Origin: Candidatus Competibacter phosphatis
GTDB lineage: Bacteria > Pseudomonadota > Gammaproteobacteria > Competibacterales > Competibacteraceae
Length of the DNA: 64,000 nt
NCBI RefSeq assembly: GCF_012939995.1
Contig: NZ_SPMZ01000022.1
Span: forward strand, 537 to 64,536
Direction of reading: 5' to 3'
In this document: positions 1 to 6,243 of the stretch, piece by piece
How the letters are laid out: each line of letters opens with the position of its first letter
Position numbering within the stretch: the first letter of the stretch is position 1
The notes under the pieces: model-generated
Told to the model about the DNA's origin: nothing
Database searches by the model: none
The model's input: the letters and a program-made list of their open reading frames with translations, nothing else
Program-made: the position numbers and the translations under genes

Positions 1-46
1 GGGAATCCGCCCGGAATCCGTTGGGAATCCGCTGACCGTTCAGCGG
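1..46. repeat. StbA-type direct repeats followed by a hairpin
   Basis: Three 9-bp copies of GGGAATCCG (the second with C first) lie at 1-9, 12-20 and 23-31, each separated by 2 bp, which gives an 11-bp period. The last copy runs into a perfect hairpin with CCGCTGA at 29-35 and TCAGCGG at 40-46. The array is cut by the window edge, so more copies may lie outside. In plasmid R388 the StbA protein binds 9-bp repeats spaced by 2 bp upstream of stbABC. The same spacing here, upstream of StbA-like and StbB-like genes, suggests the centromere-like site or operator of the locus. The repeat is seen directly; its role is inferred. Confidence 0.6.
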
Positions 47-111
47 ACAGTCCATCTCCAAACCGGACGCTCTTCATGCGAACATCCCGGCTGCTTGCAA
101 AATATATTATT

Positions 112-128
112 TGTTATAGATTATAACA
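112..128. promoter_or_regulatory. AT-rich palindrome in the stb-like promoter region
   Basis: A perfect 7-bp inverted repeat, TGTTATA at 112-118 and TATAACA at 122-128, lies about 35 bp upstream of the first StbA-like start codon in an AT-rich stretch that contrasts with the GC-rich genes around it. The position fits an operator or promoter core for an autoregulated operon. No clear -35/-10 pair can be assigned by eye. Confidence 0.35.
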
Positions 129-162
129 TAAATATTTTCGCGCCTCACACGGAGTGGATTCA

Positions 163-459
163 ATGAGCGAGCGACCCTCAAAAAGAAAGCCAAAACCCCG
201 CGCCTTGGACTTGGTGGCCCTCGCGCGGGAACTTGCCGCCTTGCCACCCGCCCGGTTGACGCCACGCAAGAGCAGCAAGCGGGATCTGATCGAACAGCTA
301 CGCGGGCCGCTGGTCGATGCGTTGGTGGACCGCCACTACTCGTTCGCGGCCTTGGCCGAGGTCTTGGGTCAGCGGGGCATCGACATCCACCCCACGACCC
401 TACGTCATTATCTTGGTCCCATCGACCGGTCGGCGCGACGGACCGTTTCCGGCGGATGA
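163..459 (+). CDS. StbA-like small DNA-binding protein, copy 1
   Basis: A 98-residue basic protein that begins with a lysine- and arginine-rich segment (SERPSKRKPKPR). Residues about 45-90 hold a conserved block, DLIEQLRGPLVDALVDRH then YSFAALAEVLGQRGI, that reads like a helix-turn-helix. I start at ATG 163, which has GGAG at 151-154 at good spacing; a GTG at 154 is the alternative. It is paralogous to the next gene and precedes a ParA-like ATPase, the arrangement of StbA-StbB plasmid-stability or mobilisation loci. The likely job is binding the direct repeats at 1-33 and repressing the operon. The family assignment rests on motif and context, not on a search. Confidence 0.55.
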   Translation: MSERPSKRKPKPRALDLVALARELAALPPARLTPRKSSKRDLIEQLRGPLVDALVDRHYSFAALAEVLGQRGIDIHPTTLRHYLGPIDRSARRTVSGG

Positions 460-556
460 CCTTCGACTCCGTGGTGGGCCTGGCGGTCGCGTGATTCCTC
501 CAATCCTCACGCCACGGTTGAGAGGGGAGGTTCCGTGCAATCCAATATTCCTTGAT

Positions 557-1105
557 ATGAAGAAACATAATATCGAGCACCGAAAACCCTCCGTCCCTCC
601 GGTCCGCTCCGTGGATGTCGCCGCCCTTTCGCGCGAACTGGCCGCCTTGCCGGCGGTTCCGCCGACGGCGCGACCACGTACCCAGCGGGATCTGATCGAA
701 CAGTTACGCGAGCCGCTGATCGAGGCGTTGGTGGATCGCCACTACTCATTCGCGGCCTTGGCCGAGGTCTTGAGCCAGTGGGGCATCGATATCCGCCCCG
801 ATACCCTGCGCCGCTATCTCGGTCCGGTCGACCCCAACCGGAGGGTCTCGCCACGGAGGGTCCCGCCAGCGGATCGACCGCCCGTGGGCGAACCGTCACC
901 CGTGCCGAACGCACCACCGCGCGGGGGATCGCCCGATGCGATTGTCCGGCTGGACACCGCCTGGGCGGAGACGCCCTCGGAACCGCCCGTCCAGCCGCCG
1001 CGCGATCCGTCGGGTGAGCGGCCCGCCGATCCGCCAGCGGCCGAGCCCGGTACCTTCACGCCACGGCCCGAACGACCCATCGACTGGTACAAACCGTCTT
1101 CCTAA
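557..1105 (+). CDS. StbA-like DNA-binding protein, copy 2 with long proline-rich tail
   Basis: A 182-residue paralogue of the preceding gene. The same block (DLIEQLREPLIEALVDRH, YSFAALAEVLSQWGI, TLRRYLGP) sits at about residues 40-90. It is followed by some 90 residues rich in proline, arginine and alanine that are probably disordered. ATG 557 is chosen because it precedes the conserved part, although its ribosome-binding site is poor; an in-frame TTG at 518 is possible. The tandem pair suggests duplication followed by extension of one copy. The tail could mediate partner contacts, for example with the ATPase encoded 18 bases downstream, but that is inference. Confidence 0.5.
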   Translation: MKKHNIEHRKPSVPPVRSVDVAALSRELAALPAVPPTARPRTQRDLIEQLREPLIEALVDRHYSFAALAEVLSQWGIDIRPDTLRRYLGPVDPNRRVSPRRVPPADRPPVGEPSPVPNAPPRGGSPDAIVRLDTAWAETPSEPPVQPPRDPSGERPADPPAAEPGTFTPRPERPIDWYKPSS

Positions 1106-1123
1106 CTCCAAGGAGCACGCACG

Positions 1124-1892
1124 ATGAACGAATCGATCCTCCCCCCTGTTCTTGATCGGCGGCTGCAAGGGCGGCGTCGGCAAATCGATGGTCGGCGAGG
1201 CGCTGGTGGACGATCTCCTGCAACGCGGCCTACCGGTCTTATTGGTGGAAACGGATATCTCGGTACCGGATGTGTGGCGGGCCTACCAAAACGTATCGGG
1301 TGTCCAGGCGCTGACCCTGGACCTGGACGAGGTCGATGGCTGGATCGTCCTGAGCACCACGCTCTCCCAGCACCCGCATCATGTGGTGGTGATCAATACG
1401 GCGGCCCGGAACGACCGAGGGATCGTGGCCCACGGTCCCCTGCTGACCAAGGCTCTGGCTAAGCTGAACCGTCCCTTGGTCACCTTGTGGGTGATCAATC
1501 GCCAGCGAGACAGCCTGGAGCTGCTGGAAGACTATCTGAAGATCATGCCCGACGCACAAACGCATGTCGTCCGCAACGGACATTTCGGCCCGACCGAGAA
1601 GTTCGAGCTGTACAACACCTCGCCGCATCGCCAGCGGATCGAGGCGCGCGGCGGCCGGTCGCTGACCTTTCCAGACTTGGCCGACCGGGTGAGCGATGCC
1701 TTGCGCCTGGGGCGGCTGGCCATCTCCACGGCGCTGGATGAGCAACGCAACGATGGGCTTGATTTTGGCGGCCGCATCGAGTTGGAGCGTTGGCGCGAGC
1801 AAACCCGGCTCGTTTTCGACGCCATCGTGCCGATGGCCGGACGCCCCACGGCGGATCGGCCTGACGACGAAACCCACGCGGCGACCGCTTGA
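1124..1892 (+). CDS. StbB/ParA-like P-loop ATPase (frameshifted near start)
   Basis: A deviant Walker A motif, GGCKGGVGKS, lies near the N-terminus, as in ParA/MinD/StbB proteins that hydrolyse ATP to position DNA or conjugation machinery. A central VVVINTAARNDRG segment resembles the ParA motif A' region. A good start (ATG 1124, AGGAG 8 bases upstream) is out of frame with the Walker region. Dropping one C from the run of six at 1141-1146 joins them into a 255-aa protein beginning MNESILPLFLIGG. Otherwise translation would have to start at TTG 1152, inside the motif strand. The order StbA-like, StbA-like, ATPase, membrane protein matches plasmid-stability operons. Confidence 0.65.
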
Positions 1893-1941
1893 ACGCGGCC
1901 CTCGTCAATGCGACCCCGCTTTCCCGATCTTGGAGGTCTTG

Positions 1942-2556
1942 ATGAACGCACCGACTGAATCCGTGACCCGAGCCGCCGATGTCCCGCCCGGCCCCGCTCT
2001 CCACGAGAGCGCCTTTCAACAGGTCGTGGGCCGCTTGCCGAACGGAGCGGAACGGGCGCGGTTCGACGCGATCCGCAATGCCCTGCGGCTGCGCGACGAC
2101 GATGCCGTGTGGACCCTCTTCGTGGCGCTGGAGTATTACCTGAACCTCTACGAGCGGTTTCCGGCGATGATCCGGGGCGCCGCGCGCGAACTGCTGATCG
2201 AGTGTAAAAACGAGAGCGACCGGCATATCGCCCAGGCGAAACAGCAGGTCCAACAGCGGACGGAAGCCGCCGCCGTCGAGGTGGCGCAAGCGGCGGTCGC
2301 GGCGCACGCCTCGTTGGAGAAGACTATTCAACAGTCCGCCCGCCGGATCGCGCTCGCGGCCGGCTTCGCCGCCCGCTGGCCCTGGGTGCTGGGTGGCGCG
2401 GTGGCGATGGCGGCGGCGTTGATCCTCACCGGCGCGGTCGCCCTGGGTTTCGGGCGCCAGCAAGGTTACGCAGCCGGTTACACGGCGGGCTTTGCCGTGG
2501 CGATGCAACCGCAACGACCCTCAACAGCTCCATCGTCGCTTGGCCCTGGATTATAG
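1942..2556 (+). CDS. Membrane-anchored coiled-coil protein at the StbC position
   Basis: A 204-aa protein with GGAGG at 1932-1936 before ATG 1942. The first 120 residues are soluble (GRLPNGAERARFDAIRNAL; a segment like that in plasmid-mobilisation accessory proteins). An alanine- and glutamine-rich coiled coil follows at about 95-130. One transmembrane helix at about 150-175 (WVLGGAVAMAAALILTGAV) is followed by a short glycine/tyrosine-rich tail. It is the last gene of the stb-like operon and may anchor the ATPase at the membrane. I do not recognise a named family with certainty. The IS701 element sits 29 bp beyond its stop. Confidence 0.5.
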   Translation: MNAPTESVTRAADVPPGPALHESAFQQVVGRLPNGAERARFDAIRNALRLRDDDAVWTLFVALEYYLNLYERFPAMIRGAARELLIECKNESDRHIAQAKQQVQQRTEAAAVEVAQAAVAAHASLEKTIQQSARRIALAAGFAARWPWVLGGAVAMAAALILTGAVALGFGRQQGYAAGYTAGFAVAMQPQRPSTAPSSLGPGL

Positions 2557-2585
2557 CTTCACTATAGAATTGGAAATGGAATTAG

Positions 2586-4032
2586 TACTACAGTTGTAGA
2601 AACTCCCATAAAGTCATGGAGAGAGGACAGGACTTTGCACGTTGTCGTCGCCGCCAATGAAAATACTGGGCGATGCGCTGATGACGGCGTCGCCAACGGA
2701 ACCAATGGAGCATACAGTTTCGGTGAGAAAACGGTCCGGTCAGAGGGGTGATAAACCATAACCAACGGCGAAGGTCGGCCAAGGAGACCGTGACCGTGAC
2801 GGGTCTATCTGGAAGCGGTAGAGGTTTTTTTTCAACACACGCTGTCGACAACCGACGAGGAAGGCATAAGCGGCCATGACCAGCGTGATATGCCGGTACC
2901 AGCCGTGCCAGGTCCGCACTTCGTACTGATCCAGGCCCAGTTGCGACTTGGTTTCTTGAAAGCAGCGTTCGATGGCCCAACGGGCACCGGCGGCCAAGGC
3001 CAATTCGGCCAAGGAACAGGTCACGGGCGCGAAGGCCAAATAGGCGGTCAGACGCCCCTCATCCAAGGTGCGGCGGACCAGAAGATAGCGTTGGCCGATC
3101 GCCTCGGGCGGCGTGTTGATCGGTTGGCAAGTCCATTCGTACTCACGGGGTCCTTGGCCGCCAGCCCCCGCGCTGAGCCGCGCCCACGCGGTCTGCGGGT
3201 CGGTGGCGAGGGCGGCCAAGACGTCCCGCACTGCGTATTGGACCCCACCCTGCCAGAAATAAGTTTTACCACTGACCGCCAGAACATAGGGTTGATTCCG
3301 CTCCTCCAGACTGGCGCGCAGGCGATCGCTCTCTCCATACACCGCATCGCCGGTGACCCAACGGGCCGGGATGCCCGCGTCCAAAGCCCGCAGAATCATT
3401 TCACGCGCCAGTTCGGTTTTCGGCTGGTGCGCCACGTCGTCATCGATGCCCGCCCGCTGACAGCGCGCGCGATCCGCCGACCACGCTTCCGGGAGAAACA
3501 AGGCGCGGTCGATCAACCCCTGTCCCCAACAACTGGCATAGGCCAGAAACACGCCGACCTGACTGTTCTCGATCCGGCCCGCCGTGCCACTATCTTGGCG
3601 CTGCACCCCAGCAGAATGGCGGCCTTTCTTCAAAAAGCCGGTTTCATCGACGATCAAGACGCCTTCCGCATCCGCCAGCGCATGGATCACCCGAGCCCGC
3701 GCCGCATCCCGCACCCCGTCCGCATCCCATCGGGCACGGCCCAGTAAGTGCTGGAATCCATAGGGATGGGCCTCCCCTCGTGCTTCCGCCAACTGCCAAC
3801 AATTGCGTCGTTCCACCCCACCCAGCAACCCCTGGAGATACGCCGCCAGCCATTCGCGCGTCTCGAACCGTTTCGCGTAACCACCCAGTTCCGCAACCCA
3901 CTCGGCCCAGGCCGCTTCCCAATCCCTCGCGTCTCCTTCCCATTCATCCTGCCACGCTTCACCCATCACCAACCGTTCTCTCGGCAAAAAATCCAGATGA
4001 AGTATAAACTTGTATTATCTACAACTGTAGTA
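2586..4032 (-). mobile_element. IS701-family insertion sequence, complete
   Basis: A 1447-bp element with terminal inverted repeats TACTACAGTTGTAGA (2586-2600) and its complement (4018-4032). It is flanked by the direct repeat TTAG at 2582-2585 and 4033-4036. TTAG fits the 4-bp YTAR target duplication known for IS701. It carries one transposase on the minus strand. The right-hand TTAG forms the outer edge of the next IS, so the element landed precisely at that border. Confidence 0.9.
2740..3987 (-). CDS. IS701-family DDE transposase
   Basis: An intact 415-aa transposase that cuts and joins the element's ends. Catalytic-type motifs are visible in order: IVDETGFLKKG (first Asp) near residue 115, VTGDAVYGES (second Asp) near 220, and RWAIERCFQETKSQLGLDQY (Glu region) near 340. 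It begins with AEWVAELGGYAKRFETRE, typical of the family. Length and single-ORF structure match IS701 members. No frameshift is seen, so the element may be active. Confidence 0.9.
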   Translation of the reverse strand: MPRERLVMGEAWQDEWEGDARDWEAAWAEWVAELGGYAKRFETREWLAAYLQGLLGGVERRNCWQLAEARGEAHPYGFQHLLGRARWDADGVRDAARARVIHALADAEGVLIVDETGFLKKGRHSAGVQRQDSGTAGRIENSQVGVFLAYASCWGQGLIDRALFLPEAWSADRARCQRAGIDDDVAHQPKTELAREMILRALDAGIPARWVTGDAVYGESDRLRASLEERNQPYVLAVSGKTYFWQGGVQYAVRDVLAALATDPQTAWARLSAGAGGQGPREYEWTCQPINTPPEAIGQRYLLVRRTLDEGRLTAYLAFAPVTCSLAELALAAGARWAIERCFQETKSQLGLDQYEVRTWHGWYRHITLVMAAYAFLVGCRQRVLKKNLYRFQIDPSRSRSPWPTFAVGYGLSPL

Positions 4033-4035
4033 TTA

Positions 4036-4884
4036 GAACGTGTTCACGATCTCCTGCTGAGTCTGCGAACATCGGGGGATGCGTACGAAGAGATACCCCA
4101 GTGACATCAGTAGAGAACAGTTTGGGCAACTTTTGCCGCTGCTGGAGCAGGCCAGGCGCAAAACCAAGCCCAGGACGGTAGACCTGTACGAGGTGTTTTG
4201 CGCCGTGCTGTACCTGCTACGCACGGGCTGCCAGTGGCGAGCGCTGCCCAGTGACTTTCCCAAGTGGCGCACGGTGCATTCGTACTTCGCCCAGTGGAGC
4301 GAGCCGGGCCAGGATGGCGTGAGCCTGCTGGAGCGGGCATTAAAAAATCAGGTTGGCGCGGCCCGCGAGCGACAGGGGCGTAACGCCTCCAGCACGCTCT
4401 TGATCGTGGACGCACAGCGTGTGAAGAACACGGACACAGCGGACCTGAAGGGCTATGACGCCGGCCAGAAGGTCTCGGGCATCAAGCGCCACATCGCGGT
4501 GGATACCCAGGGGTTGCCGCATGCGGTGGCGGTGACCACGGCAGAGGTCACGGACCGCAAGGGAGCCTTGCAGGCCTTCAAGCGCCGCAAGGCAGCGCTG
4601 AACCGAGTGCAAAGCGTACTGACCGACAGCAGCTACACGGGCGAGCCCTTTGCGCGGGGCGTGCGCGAGGTGCTGGGCGAGCAGGTCACTGTGCAGATTG
4701 CCAAACGCAGCGAGCTGCACACCTTCAAAGTCATGCCCAAGCGTTGGGTGGTGGAGCGCAGCTTTGCTTGGCTGGACAAGAATCGCAGACTATCGAAAAA
4801 CCGCGAGCGCTGGCTCAATACCAGCCTGCAGTTCGTCCACTTGGCATTCCTGGCATTGCTGCTCAGGAGATCGTGAACACGTTC
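4036..4884 (+). mobile_element. IS5-family insertion sequence, complete
   Basis: An 849-bp element with matching ends: GAACGTGTTCACGATCTCC on the left and its complement ending at 4884. It is flanked on both sides by TA (4034-4035 and 4885-4886), the 2-bp target of the IS427 subgroup. The transposase stop lies inside the right inverted repeat. On its right it interrupts a group II intron relic; on its left it is abutted by the IS701 element. The ends closely resemble those of the second IS5-family element at 18915-22274. Confidence 0.85.
4079..4876 (+). CDS. IS5-family transposase
   Basis: An intact 265-aa single-frame transposase. The N-terminal DUF4096-like part reads RTGCQWRALPSDFPKW near residue 50. 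The catalytic Asp regions are LLIVDAQRVKNTD near 110 and VLTDSSYTGEPFA near 185. The C-terminal signature ERSFAWLDKNRRLSKNRERW is near 230. Most IS427-type elements encode the transposase in two frames; here it is one continuous ORF. Confidence 0.9.
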   Translation: MRTKRYPSDISREQFGQLLPLLEQARRKTKPRTVDLYEVFCAVLYLLRTGCQWRALPSDFPKWRTVHSYFAQWSEPGQDGVSLLERALKNQVGAARERQGRNASSTLLIVDAQRVKNTDTADLKGYDAGQKVSGIKRHIAVDTQGLPHAVAVTTAEVTDRKGALQAFKRRKAALNRVQSVLTDSSYTGEPFARGVREVLGEQVTVQIAKRSELHTFKVMPKRWVVERSFAWLDKNRRLSKNRERWLNTSLQFVHLAFLALLLRRS

Positions 4885-4887
4885 TAA

Positions 4888-5103
4888 GGCATCCGGCTCC
4901 TCGAAAGCAAGATTCGCTTAGTGACGTTAGCGCGCCTGGAGTATGCGGGGTACTGGCAATGGCTGACGTTCCAGTAATCGCCGGGCTTCGTCCCAGTTGA
5001 TCCGTGCCCGTTGTGAGCGGCGTCCCAGCCATTTAATCCACAACCGCCCCACACAGAAGTGGAACCGATCCAGTGCACGCATGTTACCGATGATACCGTA
5101 ATA
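4888..5103 (-). pseudogene. Relic of a group II intron: 3' end of reverse transcriptase/maturase plus start of domain V
   Basis: On the minus strand, 5103 to 4927 encodes the C-terminal end of a group II intron protein: YYGIIGNMRALDRFHF, then RLWIKWLGRRSQ and LLERQPLPVPRI, followed by a stop. About 30 bases downstream the sequence GAGGAGCCGGATGC matches the 5' strand of intron domain V and is cut by the IS5 element. The other end stops exactly at the inverted repeat of the small element at 5104. Only about 60 codons of the enzyme remain, so splicing and mobility are lost. Confidence 0.75.
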
Positions 5104-5395
5104 GGGGTCTGCTCGGGATACGTGTAAATTTTTATCACACGGCAGTTTTATCAATCGTAACGATTTATAAATCAACTAGTTGACTAGGTTAAAATCTTCC
5201 GATGTCAAAGGACAACATGCTGCTTTTGATAGCGCGAGTGTCCTGAAAGGTAAACCTTTATTGGACACGCTTACTCGCATAATAAACTTTTTAAAAACAA
5301 ATAGTTGAAAATCATAGCCGCAAACCCTTTTTCGGACACCATCCCTTCAACCAGTAAGAAGTGATAAAAATTTACACATATCCCGAGCAGACCCC
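5104..5395. mobile_element. Putative Tn3-derived miniature inverted-repeat element (TIME-like)
   Basis: A 292-bp segment bounded by near-perfect inverted repeats of about 35 bp (5104-5138 and 5361-5395; one mismatch), both beginning GGGGTCTGCTCGGGATA. The GGGG start and near-38-bp length are typical of Tn3-family ends. There is no transposase. The AT-rich centre holds a strong dyad: GTGTCC (5238-5243), AAAGGT (5246-5251), ACCTTT (5254-5259), GGACAC (5263-5268), with a further GGACAC at 5334. This looks like a resolvase res-type site. No 5-bp target duplication is present (TAATA against GTTTT), and the flanks belong to unrelated genes, so a rearrangement has occurred at the element. Confidence 0.55.
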
Positions 5396-6243
5396 GTTTT
5401 CGCGTGATCCGCCAGAGACCGGTAGATGCCCGCCGAGCGCGACAGGAAGTGTATTAGGCACACAGGGGGTGAGCCACCTGTGGCAATCGTGCTGAAATAG
5501 TCTCTGTCGGCCTCGACCTGCGCTTGAAACTGCGTGGGGTTGCGGCCATACAGCAGGGTCAATGCGCTGTAGTTGATGGCGCGGTTCTTCTCGCACCGCT
5601 CGTCCGTCAGCCGGAACACGAACTTCCACAGAGCCTTGAAGACACCCTTCTCGACCTCCGGATTGAAGCGCGAGAAATACTTGCTTTCCAAGTACGCCTT
5701 CAGCTTCTTGTCGTCGATCAGGATGCCGGACACCTACTCAAGATCTTCGACCAGGTCACCCACGATCTGCTTGGACAAGATCGGCGCCTTCATGAGCAGG
5801 CTGTCGAGCGCGTTGCGAATCAGGGCACGAGCCGTGTCACGGTTCAGGCGATGCATCTGGAAATTGGCGTTGACCACTGGGTGCGCAGCAAGGTGGCGCT
5901 GACGTTGCAGGTGCAGCAGGTTCTCCCGCTCGGCGATGTCGAGCAACTGTGTCTGCTCGGCCACCGACTCCACCATCTTCGATTCCCATTCCGAAGACCA
6001 TTCGTTGGCCTGCTGCAGCTTGCCGATCTCGACCAGAATGGTCTTGGCCTTGTCGTCACCGTAGAGATCGACGAGATGCTGGAGCTTGAATAGCAGGTTA
6101 CAGACCACGACCGACCACAGCATCACGACAGTCGACCGGTAGTCGCCCGCCGCGTAGCAGTTCAACACCTCGGAGAAGTATTCCTTGCTGCGGGCGTCGA
6201 AGATCTGCGTTGCGCCTTGCTCGATGGAGTATTCGTCCAGCAT
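5347..6243 (-). pseudogene. HEPN-like protein at end of defence operon, interrupted by a TAG stop and truncated
   Basis: The last gene of the defence operon starts at ATG 6243 (GTG 6246 possible) and overlaps the helicase stop. The first 169 residues are helical and contain an Rx4H motif (R116-H121, RHLAAH), the signature of HEPN RNases. A TAG at 5734-5736 stops it, but the frame stays open afterwards (SGILIDDKKLKAYLESKY and on) to 5396. The last codons (SARDMCKFLSLLTG) come from the inverted-repeat element, so the native C-terminus is lost. If the TAG is a base-call error the protein would be about 298 aa. HEPN membership is a motif-level inference. Confidence 0.5.

Noticed and set aside
5104-5395. 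Claim of a 5-bp target duplication around the miniature element
   Set aside because: The flanks are TAATA and GTTTT, so no duplication exists; the flanking genes are also unrelated to each other.
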